Assembly: GCF_030817215.1 (NCBI RefSeq)
Contig: NZ_JAUSZA010000001.1
Location: forward strand, 3,818,501-3,882,500
Source of the DNA: Paenibacillus sp. V4I3
GTDB taxonomy: Bacteria; Bacillota; Bacilli; Paenibacillales; NBRC-103111
Direction of reading: 5' to 3'
DNA length: 64,000 nucleotides
This document shows, in pieces, positions 38,664-47,880 of the stretch. A model generated the notes under the pieces. It had not been told where the DNA came from and ran no database searches. It was given only the letters and a program-made list of their open reading frames with translations. A program made the translations under genes and the position numbers. Positions within the stretch are counted from its first letter, which is position 1, and each line of letters begins with the position of its first letter.

Positions 38664-38882
38664 ATTTGCGAGCCCGCCCGCTAAGCGCCGAAAAGGCGCT
38701 TACAGTTCGTCGCGCCGCGCCAGCCCATCCAAGTGATTAGCCCTATCGTGGGATGGTTGAGAGTATGGGGAGTGATTAGATAGGAATGAGCACCTACTCG
38801 ATATGTTGTTGACTGCTACTCATGGGCCAAGTTCTCTGCCGCATATACTTTAGTTGACAATAATGCGAAAAGAGGGATAACG

Positions 38883-39548
38883 ATGAGTTTGACCCCAATT
38901 GATTTCCATTCCGTCGTCCGAAGCTGTATACCTCAGGAAGCCGAGGTTGTCGTATTGCAGAAGGAGGGGAGCCCAGCGGCTATTATTTATGCGGATGTGG
39001 ACGGCGATGGTCAGCCTGAAATTACAGCTTTGTATAGATATTTGGACAATCAGTATCTGTTTTCGTTGAAAAACTATTCCGGTAACTGGTTTCCAATCGC
39101 TTCTGCTGCAACAGGTAGAATCCAAGCAGTTACGGATTTCGCAGCAGCCCCTGTGTCACGAAGAGAAGGTTGGGACTTGGTTATTGGCTGGAAAAATGAG
39201 CGTGAATCCTCCTCCGAGCTCGATATCGTTCAGTGGACACCAACCGGTTTCCAGCGTCTGATTCCTCCGGGAACTTTCTATAACCATCTTGAAATTGAAG
39301 ATATGCCTGGCCGAGACGGAAGAGATGGACTTTGCGAAATAGCGCTGTGGGTGCATGAACAGGATCAGGCCTACAACGTGGAAACTTATCGATGGGATCC
39401 TTACAGACTTGTCCCCATACAAGATGTGTATTCGTATTATTTTCAGAAGGTCACTCGCTACTATGATGATTTAACCCGTGATCATCCGGATGAGCAAGTC
39501 TACAGAAGTTATCTGGAGGATGCGCAAAGGAAAGCAGGAGAAAGCTAG
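38883..39548 (+). CDS. Hypothetical protein with an FG-GAP/VCBS-like calcium loop
   Basis: The 221-residue protein has no signal peptide. IIYADVDGDGQPEITALYRY is a D-x-D-x-D-G calcium-loop motif like those of FG-GAP/VCBS propeller repeats. A second weaker unit follows (GWDLVIGWKNERES), and a third (GRDGRDGLCEIALWV). Three blades do not make a full propeller. Related proteins in Paenibacillus are of unknown role. AGAGGG about eight bases before ATG. Monocistronic. Confidence 0.6.
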   Translation: MSLTPIDFHSVVRSCIPQEAEVVVLQKEGSPAAIIYADVDGDGQPEITALYRYLDNQYLFSLKNYSGNWFPIASAATGRIQAVTDFAAAPVSRREGWDLVIGWKNERESSSELDIVQWTPTGFQRLIPPGTFYNHLEIEDMPGRDGRDGLCEIALWVHEQDQAYNVETYRWDPYRLVPIQDVYSYYFQKVTRYYDDLTRDHPDEQVYRSYLEDAQRKAGES

Positions 39549-39566
39549 TCATTGTAGTAACTTTAT

Positions 39567-39597
39567 AAACCAGGTGGTTAAAACCGTCTGGTTTTTC
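39567..39597 (+). terminator. Rho-independent terminator
   Basis: AAACCAG-GTGGTT and AACCGT-CTGGTTT form a stem with small mismatches, followed by TTTC. Confidence 0.7.
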
Positions 39598-39708
39598 TTG
39601 TCGTAATTTCTTAACCTGATTGTCCTAAAGTTAGACTAAAAATATCGTTATTCCTATGCTACATTTATGACAGATGTCTTAATATCATATAGCGATGAGG
39701 TAATCTCG

Positions 39709-40791
39709 ATGAACAAAACATTGAAGATCGGCATTATTGGAGGCGGCGGTATTGCTGGCGCTCATGTAAGAGCTTATCGTGAACTAGCTGACGTAGAGAT
39801 TGTAGCGGTAGCGGATGCGGTACCAGGCAAAGCGGCACAATTCATTGATTTTTGGCAAATTCCTTCGGCACAAGCCTTTGATGATTATCGGCAGCTGTTG
39901 GAATTAGACCTTGATGGGGTAAGCATTTGCACACCTAATGTGGCTCACCATCGGACGACAGTAGATGCTTTACTGGCGGGGAAAAACGTTATGCTGGAAA
40001 AGCCGATGTCCGTCACGCTGGAAGAAGCAGTCGAGATGGCGCAAACGGCGAAGAAAACGGGTTTCATGCTCAATGTTGGATTCCAGCCGAGATATGATCC
40101 TAATATGAAGATTATTCAGGACGTGGTTCAGTCCGGTCAACTGGGTAAGGTCTATTATGTAGAAACAGGCGGAGGACGCCGCAGAGGCATGCCTGGCGGT
40201 ACATTTATTAGCAAGGAAATCGCCGGAGCAGGAGCAATGGCTGATATTGGTTGTTACTCACTCGATATGGCTTTGAATGCGATTGGTTATCCGAAACCGC
40301 TTACCGTATCCGCTTACAGCAGTAACTATTTTGGAACGAATCCGTTATATCATAAGGAAGCTAGTCGATTCGATGTGGAAGATTTCGGTGTTGCGATGAT
40401 CCGTTTTGAAGACGATCTCGTGCTGAATTTCAAAATTTCATGGGCGATGCATATGGATACACTAGGACCAACCTTATTCCTTGGTACCGATGGTGGACTC
40501 AAAGTAACGCCAGCAGGTAAAGGGCCATGGAGCGGAGTGTTCGACGGAAGTGTGGGTTCCATTGCCTATTTCCACGATGTTCGTGGACATCACACGGAAA
40601 GCCAAATTCCGCTGATTGATCATAAGCTAAATTTGTTTAACGAGAAAGTCCGCGATTTCGTAGAGGCTGTCCGGGATGGCAAACCAGCCCCGATTCCTGG
40701 TGAACAGATCGTTCGCAATCAAGCCATCATTGATGGCATCATTCGGTCATCGCTTATTAAACGCGAAGTCGCTATCGAACTTCCTAATTAA
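39709..40791 (+). CDS. Gfo/Idh/MocA-family oxidoreductase (first of two)
   Basis: An NAD(P)-dependent sugar or inositol-type dehydrogenase of 360 residues. The N-terminal Rossmann motif is IGIIGGGGIAGAHVRAYREL; the catalytic lysine lies in MLEKPMSVTLEEAVEM (the EKP motif); the C-terminal alpha/beta domain has GAGAMADIGCYSLDMAL with the conserved Asp and His/Ser region. GATGAGG about nine bases before ATG 39709. The next gene is a paralogue 33 bases on. The sugar is unknown; nearby pectin genes suggest a uronate or similar. Confidence 0.88.
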   Translation: MNKTLKIGIIGGGGIAGAHVRAYRELADVEIVAVADAVPGKAAQFIDFWQIPSAQAFDDYRQLLELDLDGVSICTPNVAHHRTTVDALLAGKNVMLEKPMSVTLEEAVEMAQTAKKTGFMLNVGFQPRYDPNMKIIQDVVQSGQLGKVYYVETGGGRRRGMPGGTFISKEIAGAGAMADIGCYSLDMALNAIGYPKPLTVSAYSSNYFGTNPLYHKEASRFDVEDFGVAMIRFEDDLVLNFKISWAMHMDTLGPTLFLGTDGGLKVTPAGKGPWSGVFDGSVGSIAYFHDVRGHHTESQIPLIDHKLNLFNEKVRDFVEAVRDGKPAPIPGEQIVRNQAIIDGIIRSSLIKREVAIELPN

Positions 40792-40824
40792 CTCAAAACT
40801 AATCACTACTCTGGAGGTATTCAC

Positions 40825-41910
40825 ATGTCACGTATTTTTCGTATTGGTATTATTGGTTGTGGAGGCATTGCAAACGGCAAGCATTTGCCAAGTTTGAAAA
40901 AGCTTTCGAATGTTGAACTGGTCGCTTTCTGTGACATCGTGCAAGAGCGGGCTGAAACTGCCGCTGAGAAATACGGCTCCAAAGCCGCTAAAGTATATGA
41001 GGATTACAAAGAGCTTTTGCTGGATGCTGCTATTGATATCGTTCATGTGTTAACACCGAATGATTCACACGCCGAAATTGCCATTGCTGCGCTTGAAGCT
41101 GGCAAGCATGTGATGTGTGAGAAGCCAATGGCTAAGACAGCAGCGGATGCTAAGCGCATGGCTGAAACAGCGAAGCGTACAGGCAAGAAGCTAACTATCG
41201 GATACAACAACCGTTTCCGGGCTGATAGTCAGCATTTGAAGCGCGTATGTGAGGAAGGGGAGCTTGGCGAGATTTATTTCGCGAAAGCGCATGCCATTCG
41301 TCGTCGCGCAGTTCCAACTTGGGGCGTATTCCTGGATGAAGAGAAGCAAGGCGGAGGACCGCTTATTGATATCGGTACACATGCTTTGGATCTAACACTT
41401 TGGATGATGAATAACTACAAGCCGAAAGTGGTGCTGGGAACGTCATACCACGAATTGTCCCAAAAAGAAAATGCCGCCAATGCTTGGGGGCCTTGGGATC
41501 CGAGTAAATTCACCGTGGAGGATTCTGCTTTTGGTATGATCGTCATGGAAAACGGGGCTACAATTATGCTGGAATCCAGCTGGGCACTGAATACGCTTGA
41601 AGTCGACGAAGCCAAATGCTCATTAAGCGGTACCGAAGGCGGAGCCGATATGAAAGGCGGGCTTCGCATCAATGGTGAGAAACATAGCCGCTTATTTACA
41701 ACTGAAGTGGATCTGAAAGCAGGCGGTGTTGCTTTCTATGACGGCGCTAAGGAAAGCGATGCGGATCTGGAAATGCGCACATGGATTAAAGCCATTGAAA
41801 ATGATATAGATCCTGTAGTGACGCCTGAGCAAGCTTATGTCGTTTCACAAATTCTTGAGGCGATTTATGAGTCTGCACGGACAGGGAAAGCCGTTTATTT
41901 GAACGAATAG
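40825..41910 (+). CDS. Gfo/Idh/MocA-family oxidoreductase (second of two)
   Basis: A paralogue of the preceding gene, 361 residues. Rossmann motif IGIIGCGGIANGKHLPSLKK, EKP motif MCEKPMAKTAADAKRM, and C-terminal GGGPLIDIGTHALDLTLWMM with the conserved D-x-G-x-H signature. It probably forms an operon with its neighbour. GGAGG seven bases before the ATG. Paired Gfo/Idh/MocA genes often act in oxidation-reduction cycles on the same sugar; that is inference. A terminator follows. Confidence 0.9.
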   Translation: MSRIFRIGIIGCGGIANGKHLPSLKKLSNVELVAFCDIVQERAETAAEKYGSKAAKVYEDYKELLLDAAIDIVHVLTPNDSHAEIAIAALEAGKHVMCEKPMAKTAADAKRMAETAKRTGKKLTIGYNNRFRADSQHLKRVCEEGELGEIYFAKAHAIRRRAVPTWGVFLDEEKQGGGPLIDIGTHALDLTLWMMNNYKPKVVLGTSYHELSQKENAANAWGPWDPSKFTVEDSAFGMIVMENGATIMLESSWALNTLEVDEAKCSLSGTEGGADMKGGLRINGEKHSRLFTTEVDLKAGGVAFYDGAKESDADLEMRTWIKAIENDIDPVVTPEQAYVVSQILEAIYESARTGKAVYLNE

Positions 41911-41936
41911 TGCGTCAAATCTATTGGTTTTAACCG

Positions 41937-41960
41937 GAGGAGCCTAGGCTCCTCTTTTTT
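41937..41960 (+). terminator. Rho-independent terminator
   Basis: GAGGAGCCTAGGCTCCTC is a perfect palindrome followed by TTTTTT. Confidence 0.85.
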
Positions 41961-42054
41961 AATCCATTGAAATTTGAAAAAATAAGTGGAATAGGAGTAT
42001 GCTAGAACTATTGAAATATTTAACTTAGGATTGAAGGAAAGGAAGCGTGAAGCG

Positions 42055-42837
42055 ATGCATTTGGGATTGCAGGGTAAGGTAGCCTTGATTACTGGGGGAA
42101 GTAAAGGAATTGGATTGGCAACAGCGATTTCCTTATCGAGAGAAGGAGCCAAAGTCGCGATACTCGCACGGAATGAGGAGCAGCTTCAAGAAGCCGCTGT
42201 CCATATTGCCAATTTGACAGAGGGTGAGGTGCTAACGATTCAAGCGGATGTGACCTCGGAGGCCGACTGTCAACGCGCTGTGGAACAAACCGTTCAGCGA
42301 TTTGGAAGTTTACATATTCTAGTGAACAATGCAGGTACGTCTGCTGCTGAGCCATTTGAACAGGTTGGCACGGAGTTATGGCGGCAAGATCTGGAGTTGA
42401 AATTATTTGGAGCCATTCATTGCTCCCGTTATGCAATCCCTTACATGCGTCAAGCAGGAGGCGGTTCTATCGTGAATATAACGACTTCCGCAGCCAAAAC
42501 ACCACCCGCGTCTTCACTGCCGACTTCGGTCAGCCGTGCCGCAGGTCTTGCATTAACGAATGCGATGAGCAAAGACCTGGCATCTGCCCAGATTCGTGTG
42601 AACACAGTCTGCATTGGGAAAATTCGCAGCAGCCAGATTGAGAGAGGTTGGAAGCGTGAGGCGCCAGAAAAGACTTGGGAGGAGTATGCATCGGATCCAA
42701 AGCATGACATTCCGCTCGGCCGGATTGGGAATGCGGAGGAAGCGGCTAATGTGATCACCTTCTTATCCTCGGATGCAGCTTCCTATGTTACAGGCACTTC
42801 CGTCAATATTGATGGCGGAAAAGGTGCAGCACTGTAA
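42055..42837 (+). CDS. Short-chain dehydrogenase/reductase with a non-canonical active site
   Basis: A 260-residue Rossmann protein with the SDR cofactor motif TGGSKGIG and NNAG. The usual catalytic Ser-Tyr-Lys is altered. Where YxxxK should be, the sequence has TSVSR (LPTSVSRAAGLALTNAMSKD), so Tyr is replaced by Thr and Lys by Arg, and the Ser region reads NITTSAA. The C-terminal YVTGTSVNIDGGKGAAL is normal. It may be a divergent enzyme or a non-enzymatic relative. GGAAAGGAAGCG upstream of ATG 42055; the frame extends to a TTG at 42031. Confidence 0.85.
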   Translation: MHLGLQGKVALITGGSKGIGLATAISLSREGAKVAILARNEEQLQEAAVHIANLTEGEVLTIQADVTSEADCQRAVEQTVQRFGSLHILVNNAGTSAAEPFEQVGTELWRQDLELKLFGAIHCSRYAIPYMRQAGGGSIVNITTSAAKTPPASSLPTSVSRAAGLALTNAMSKDLASAQIRVNTVCIGKIRSSQIERGWKREAPEKTWEEYASDPKHDIPLGRIGNAEEAANVITFLSSDAASYVTGTSVNIDGGKGAAL

Positions 42838-42852
42838 GAGATCTTGACGGTT

Positions 42853-42896
42853 AAGCCCTTTATTTCATGATGAAACTCATGGATAGAGGGCTTTTA
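42853..42896 (+). terminator. Rho-independent terminator
   Basis: AAGCCCT and AGGGCTT flank a long loop with an internal TTTCATgATGAAA stem, followed by TTATATA. The rest of the gap to 43188 holds presumed promoter sequence but no clear site. Confidence 0.6.
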
Positions 42897-43188
42897 TATA
42901 TATTAATCCAAAAACAGATATAGTGATTATCATCTGAGTTAAGGATTATTGACTGCTGAGAAACCCTTATTCTACTGCAAACAGCAAATAAATGTAAAAA
43001 TGATTATTGCTGAACGTTGGAAACTGAAGATATATTTTGTTTGTTAGACAGACAGATGATGGTTCCTTGGCAATGCCGAGAGAAATCCAATTGAGGGAGT
43101 TGGTCGTATTATTCGTTGGGAATATGTTCATCTCGTTATCAGATAGGAAATGGATAAGGTTATGACAATTAAAGGAGGAATGTAATTA

Positions 43189-45096
43189 ATGAAAAAACTA
43201 AAACCTGGAAATACCCTTGCTGCGATTGTTACTTCATCTCTAATTGCTGGTATGATGCTCATGCCATCCGTTCTCGCAGCCAATTTATTCAGTGACAATT
43301 TCGATGACGGGAACGCGAGTGGCTGGACAACGCAAAATGGGACATGGTCCGTCGTACAGGACGGCGGCTCTTATGTGTATAAGCAAACCGGTTCAAGTGA
43401 AGGACGCGCATCAGCCGGTAATACGTCTTGGACGGATTATGCGGTAGAGGCAAACGTGAAAGTAGATAATTGGAACGGCACAAATCGTGTCTATGTAGCG
43501 GGCCGTTATCAAGACGGCAATAATTTCTATGCGGCTTCTTTGTACAACAGCAATGGAGGTAAGCTTGAGATTCGTAAAAAAGTAAGCGGTTCCACAACAA
43601 CATTGGCGACATTGGATTATCCTCTCACGACCGGAACGTGGTACACGGTTAAGCTTGAGTTAGTCGGTTCAACAATTCGTATGTACGTGAATGGTGTTTT
43701 GCAGCTCACGAAAGATGATTCAGATCCAGCTTCGGGACCTGTTATAACTTCGGGAGCTGTTGGCTTGGTAGCCTATAAAAGTTCGGCTAGCTTCGATCAA
43801 GTCGTCGTTACCGATGGTGCTGGTTCAACGGCCACTCCATTACCGACAACGTCGCCTAGTCCGTCCCCATCGGCTTCACCATCGCCGTCACCGTCACCTA
43901 GTCCGTCTCCAACTGCTAGTGAAGTCTATGTAGCTCCGAATGGGACGGATAGCAATGCAGGTACGCTGGCTAGTCCAACAACGCTGACATCTGCTTTATC
44001 AAAAGTTGCTCCTGGGGGAGTTATTTATTTGCGCGGTGGAACGTACAGCTTCGGTAGTCAAATTACGATAGATCGTACAAATAACGGTACAGCAAGTGCT
44101 GTTAAACAAATCGTCCCTTATGCTGCAGAGAAGCCTATTCTTGATTTCAGTTCACAGAGCTACAATACAGCAGATGTATCACTCAATGCTAGAGGGCTCC
44201 AAATAAACGGCAGCTTTTGGACAGTCAAAGGGCTGGAAATCAAAGGGGCAGCGGATAATGGCGTTTATGTATCAGGGAATAATAATCGTTTGGAAAACCT
44301 GGATGTACACCATAACAGGGATACAGGAGTGCAGCTTGGCAGGTACGCATCCACAGCTGCTGATAACGAGTGGCCTGTTAACAACTTAGTATTAAATACA
44401 TACTCCCATGACAACTTTGATCCGGATAACGGTGAAGACGCTGACGGTTTCGCAGCCAAGCTGACGGTTGGTCCTGGAAATGTCTTTGATGGTTGTATAG
44501 CGGCCTACAATACAGACGATGGATGGGATTTGTACACAAAAACAGAGACGGGTCCGATCGGAGCCGTTACGATTAAGAACAGTGTAGCGCATCATAACGG
44601 CCAGACTTCTTCGGGAAGCACAACGAGTAACAGTGATGGAAATGGCTATAAATTAGGCGGGGAAAAAATCGCCGTAAACCATATCGTTTCGAACTCCGTT
44701 GCTTACTTGAACAAAAAACACGGCTTTACGTATAACAGCAATCCAGGCTCCATTACAATGACAAACAACACATCCTACAGCAACGGGGCAGGCAATTTCA
44801 CTTTTGATCTCGGAACTCACATGTTCAGTAATAACTTGTCTTACAAAGGAGCATCGAGCGATAAATCAAGCGGTACTGATGTACAAAGTTCGAATGTATG
44901 GTGGAAAAATAATCAAAGCACCAACGCCAAAGGTCTACTGGCCAGCGATGCTGATTTTGTTAGCTTAACACCTACATTAACGCGTAGTGCGGATGGTTCT
45001 CCGAACTTGGGCAGCTTTTTGAAGCTTGCTTCTGGCAGTGATTTGATTGGAGCAGGAACGCCAACAGGAACGAATATAGGCCGGAACGAACCTTAA
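43189..45096 (+). CDS. Secreted pectate lyase, PL9 family, with an N-terminal carbohydrate-binding-like module
   Basis: Cleaves polygalacturonate by beta-elimination outside the cell. A 30-residue signal peptide ends near VLAANLF. Residues 31-208 form a laminin-G/DUF1080-type beta-sandwich (NFDDGNASGWTT, VAGRYQDGNNFYAASLYN). A Pro-Ser linker (about 215-243) follows. The catalytic region is a right-handed beta helix with PL9 hallmarks: YVAPNGTDSNAGT, DADGFAAKLTVGPGN, NTDDGWDLY, and the NSVAYLNKKHGFTYN rung. The conserved Lys in GFAAKL is the likely base. GGAGG lies ahead of the start. The next gene shares the N-terminal module. Confidence 0.9.
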   Translation: MKKLKPGNTLAAIVTSSLIAGMMLMPSVLAANLFSDNFDDGNASGWTTQNGTWSVVQDGGSYVYKQTGSSEGRASAGNTSWTDYAVEANVKVDNWNGTNRVYVAGRYQDGNNFYAASLYNSNGGKLEIRKKVSGSTTTLATLDYPLTTGTWYTVKLELVGSTIRMYVNGVLQLTKDDSDPASGPVITSGAVGLVAYKSSASFDQVVVTDGAGSTATPLPTTSPSPSPSASPSPSPSPSPSPTASEVYVAPNGTDSNAGTLASPTTLTSALSKVAPGGVIYLRGGTYSFGSQITIDRTNNGTASAVKQIVPYAAEKPILDFSSQSYNTADVSLNARGLQINGSFWTVKGLEIKGAADNGVYVSGNNNRLENLDVHHNRDTGVQLGRYASTAADNEWPVNNLVLNTYSHDNFDPDNGEDADGFAAKLTVGPGNVFDGCIAAYNTDDGWDLYTKTETGPIGAVTIKNSVAHHNGQTSSGSTTSNSDGNGYKLGGEKIAVNHIVSNSVAYLNKKHGFTYNSNPGSITMTNNTSYSNGAGNFTFDLGTHMFSNNLSYKGASSDKSSGTDVQSSNVWWKNNQSTNAKGLLASDADFVSLTPTLTRSADGSPNLGSFLKLASGSDLIGAGTPTGTNIGRNEP

Positions 45097-45118
45097 GACA
45101 GAAAAAGGGAGTTGAATT

Positions 45119-47218
45119 TTGAGAATGAATGCCAATTTAAAAATGAAAAAGTTCGATAAATCGATTGTATGGGTCCTCTGCGCAACGATTCTTTTATCCT
45201 TGGTCATTGCATTTCCAGCCAATGCGGCAAACCTATTAAGCAGTAATTTTGACGATGGTACTGCTTCTGGATGGACACCAACAAGCGGAACGTGGTCTGT
45301 CGTTCAAGACGCGGGTAACAACGTATACAGCCAATCGAGTACAAGTGAGGGAAGGACCTCCGCGGGTAGTCAATCGTGGACGGACTATAGCGTTGAAGCC
45401 AAGGTAAAGGTTGAAAATTTCAATGGCTCTAACAGAGCTTATGTAGCCGGCCGATATCAAGACGGAAATAATTTCTATGCAGCATCTTTGTACAATAGCA
45501 ATGGGGGCAAGCTTGAGATTCGTAAAAAAGTAGGCGGTTCTACAACGACGTTGACGACCATGGATTATCCACTTGCGACTGGGACATGGTACACCGTCAA
45601 GCTGGACTTATCCGGTAAAATGATTCGTATGTATGTGAATGGCACCCTGCAGCTATCTTTTGAGGATACTAGTGATACCAGTTTAACTTCCGGAGCAGTA
45701 GGACTTGTTGCTTTCAAAACCGTAACGAAGTTCGATCAAGTCCTTGTGACAGACAGTGCTGGTGGAGCAACGCCAAGTTCAACTCCGATTCCGACTCCAC
45801 CATCTCCAACGCCAACAACTACACCAAGCCCAACGCCAACAGCAACACCGAGCCCAACACCGGCTCCAACCCCAGTGCCAAGTACCTTAAGCACGTATAA
45901 TTTGGCCGGGTTTGCTGAGGGCAATACGGGTGGCGGTAACATACCGGAAACAGATCCTCGTTACAAAAAGGTTTTCAATGCCACAGATCTTGCTGTTGCT
46001 TTGAAAAAAGGATCCGGTTTCAAAGTCATAGAAATTATGAATGATCTGAATTTGGGCTGGAATGAAATTCCGATAGCTGCACAAGTCATGCCTTTCGTCG
46101 CTAACAACCCTGCATTGACTCATCCTGTGCTGCTGACGACAGGGATAAGTAAAATTTACATCGATGGCTTTAATGGGTTGACCATCTTCTCAGCTAATGG
46201 AGCAAAAATCAAACACGCTGCACTAGACGTGAAGTTCAGTTCCAATCTGATCATTCGCAACCTGGAATTTGATGAATTATGGGAATGGGATGAATCAACG
46301 AAAGGGAATTATGACAAAAATGATTGGGATTATCTAACGATCGAAGGAGCTAGCACCAAGGTTTGGGTAGATCACTGTACGTTCCATAAAGCCTATGACG
46401 GCGTACTTGATGTGAAAAAGGGAAGTAACGGCGTAACGGTCTCTTGGTCATCATTCTTACCAGACGACCAGAGCTCTACTAGCTGGGTAACCCAACAAAT
46501 AAACGCGATGGAAGCCAATTTGTCAGCCTATCCGATGTACGCTTATCTGAGGAGCAGCAGCATTGGTTTAAGTAAGGCTGATGTCATCGCTATAGCTGCC
46601 GGCCAAAAGAAGGGACATTTGGTTGGATCAACAGAATTTGCTACCGACAATGCCGATCTAGAGGTAACTCTGCACCATAATTACTACAAAGATATGCAAG
46701 ACCGCATGCCTCGTTTACGTGGAGGAAATGCGCATGTGTATAACGTTGTGATGGATAATGCGTCAGCATGGGCCGCGAAGGATAAAATAACTTCGGCGAT
46801 GGAAACCGCATTAGCAGGGAAAGGATACCATTTCGGTGTGACGAGCAATGGTGCGATTTCAACTGAGAACGGTGCTGTACTGGTTGAAAATTCGCAAATT
46901 ATTGATGTCGCTTACCCTTTACGCAACAATCAAACAGATCCTGCGAACGCAACCTACACGGGCAAAATTCGCGCGGTAAATACGCAATATACACTTGAAG
47001 GTTCTTCGTATACAGGTGACAGTGAAACGGCTGGCAGTCCGCTGGCGCCGGTACCGGCACCAGTCAAAGCGTTCTCATGGAACGGTTTCAGTACGCTGCC
47101 CTACAACTATACACCAGATCCTGTATCTACCTTAAAGACAAGGCTTACCGCTGCAGATGGTGCGGGAGCCGCGAAGCTGAACTGGTCCAAAGTAAATTGG
47201 TTGTCTACGAGCTACTAA
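45119..47218 (+). CDS. Secreted pectate lyase, PL1 family, with the same N-terminal module
   Basis: Polygalacturonate/pectate lyase of 699 residues. The signal peptide (WVLCATILLSLVIAFPANA) is followed by the beta-sandwich module nearly identical in its core to the PL9 neighbour, a Thr-Pro linker (about 225-260), and a PL1 beta helix. Marks of PL1: WVDHCTFHKAYDGVLDVKKG, VTLHHNYYKDMQDRMPRLRG with catalytic Arg in the R-x-P-R-x-R-x-G region. TTG 45119 is the start, eight bases after AAAGGGAG; ATG 45125 is a possible alternative. It starts 22 bases after the PL9 gene. Confidence 0.92.
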   Translation: MRMNANLKMKKFDKSIVWVLCATILLSLVIAFPANAANLLSSNFDDGTASGWTPTSGTWSVVQDAGNNVYSQSSTSEGRTSAGSQSWTDYSVEAKVKVENFNGSNRAYVAGRYQDGNNFYAASLYNSNGGKLEIRKKVGGSTTTLTTMDYPLATGTWYTVKLDLSGKMIRMYVNGTLQLSFEDTSDTSLTSGAVGLVAFKTVTKFDQVLVTDSAGGATPSSTPIPTPPSPTPTTTPSPTPTATPSPTPAPTPVPSTLSTYNLAGFAEGNTGGGNIPETDPRYKKVFNATDLAVALKKGSGFKVIEIMNDLNLGWNEIPIAAQVMPFVANNPALTHPVLLTTGISKIYIDGFNGLTIFSANGAKIKHAALDVKFSSNLIIRNLEFDELWEWDESTKGNYDKNDWDYLTIEGASTKVWVDHCTFHKAYDGVLDVKKGSNGVTVSWSSFLPDDQSSTSWVTQQINAMEANLSAYPMYAYLRSSSIGLSKADVIAIAAGQKKGHLVGSTEFATDNADLEVTLHHNYYKDMQDRMPRLRGGNAHVYNVVMDNASAWAAKDKITSAMETALAGKGYHFGVTSNGAISTENGAVLVENSQIIDVAYPLRNNQTDPANATYTGKIRAVNTQYTLEGSSYTGDSETAGSPLAPVPAPVKAFSWNGFSTLPYNYTPDPVSTLKTRLTAADGAGAAKLNWSKVNWLSTSY

Positions 47219-47233
47219 TTCCTTACTAACAGT

Positions 47234-47282
47234 AAAAAGGCTGCATCTCTAGAAGGAATTCTTCAGAGGAGCAGCCTTTTTC
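47234..47282 (+). terminator. Rho-independent terminator of the pectate lyase operon
   Basis: AAAAAGGCTGC and GCAGCCTTTTT flank a loop with an inner TCT-agaaggaattcttc-AGA stem. Confidence 0.8.
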
Positions 47283-47291
47283 CAATCAACC

Positions 47292-47336
47292 TCGATAAAC
47301 GCTGGCGTCCTGCTGGACGTCATAGGCGTTTATTCG
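47292..47336. repeat. Long imperfect inverted repeat
   Basis: CGATAAACGC-TG-GCGTCC, then TGCT, then GGACGTC-ATAG-GCGTTTATTCG. The nested arms make a long hairpin in non-coding DNA. It may act as a terminator for the minus-strand ORF nearby or be a REP-like repeat. Confidence 0.5.
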
Positions 47337-47369
47337 GATGTATTTTTTTCCGTAGGGATACGAGTCATG

Positions 47370-47462
47370 TTACGCTCTTCGCTTTTTTCGTAGATACCAG
47401 ACCAACATGGAGATAGCGTCTCGGATCGAAGCGGTTTGGTGAAAATTGAGTGTCGTTGTCAT
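47370..47462 (-). CDS. Possible small protein, 30 aa
   Basis: A minus-strand ORF begins with ATG nine bases after GGGAGG and ends with TAA. The product (MTTTLNFHQTASIRDAISML, then VWYLRKKRRA) has an amphipathic/hydrophobic helix and a strongly basic end, like small membrane-associated peptides. No family recognised. Confidence 0.3.
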   Translation of the reverse strand: MTTTLNFHQTASIRDAISMLVWYLRKKRRA

Positions 47463-47568
47463 AAGCAAGAAACCTCCCTAACCCTGAAAGAATGTCATGC
47501 ATAAACAGTATTACGTAAGAAAAGTGGAAAAGGTTTTATTTTTTTTTATGTAAATGATCACAGCAAGA

Positions 47569-47594
47569 GATCCACAGCGTGTGCTGTGGATCTG
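47569..47594 (-). terminator. Perfect hairpin behind the first YjcZ gene
   Basis: AGATCCACAGC-gtgt-GCTGTGGATCT. On the minus strand it lies 25 bases after the yjcZ-like stop; no T-run follows directly. Confidence 0.5.
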
Positions 47595-47619
47595 AATTTA
47601 TTTTACAGAATACGTCGTA

Positions 47620-47730
47620 TTACAATGCAAAAGTCATTGTAATAATAACCAATAAAATAAAGAGAACCAATACTGCTGCTGAACTAGACCCGCCGTAGCC
47701 TGCTGTTGCTGCTCCTGCTGCATATCCCAT
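47620..47730 (-). CDS. YjcZ-family sporulation mini-protein (copy 1)
   Basis: A 36-residue protein: a short Gly/Ala-rich start (MGYAAGAATAGYGG) followed by a hydrophobic helix (AAVLVLFILLVIITMTFAL). This is the YjcZ/sporulation small-protein pattern (often annotated from the VLLVLFILLVII core). AAAGGAGTGACTGAAT lies before the ATG. The family is expressed during sporulation in Bacillus; location and role are not well known. A second copy lies 150 bases away. Confidence 0.8.
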   Translation of the reverse strand: MGYAAGAATAGYGGSSSAAVLVLFILLVIITMTFAL

Positions 47731-47880
47731 ATTCAGTCACTCCTTTCATCGTAATTTGTGGGCTCCTCAATAGCCAAGAAATCAATAAGGACAAGTGGAG
47801 AGATTGGGGGGGAGAATGGGTTGAATGGTATCCAAATTACTTCCTACGAATGTTGCATTCTTTTAAAGGCTTGTTACGAA

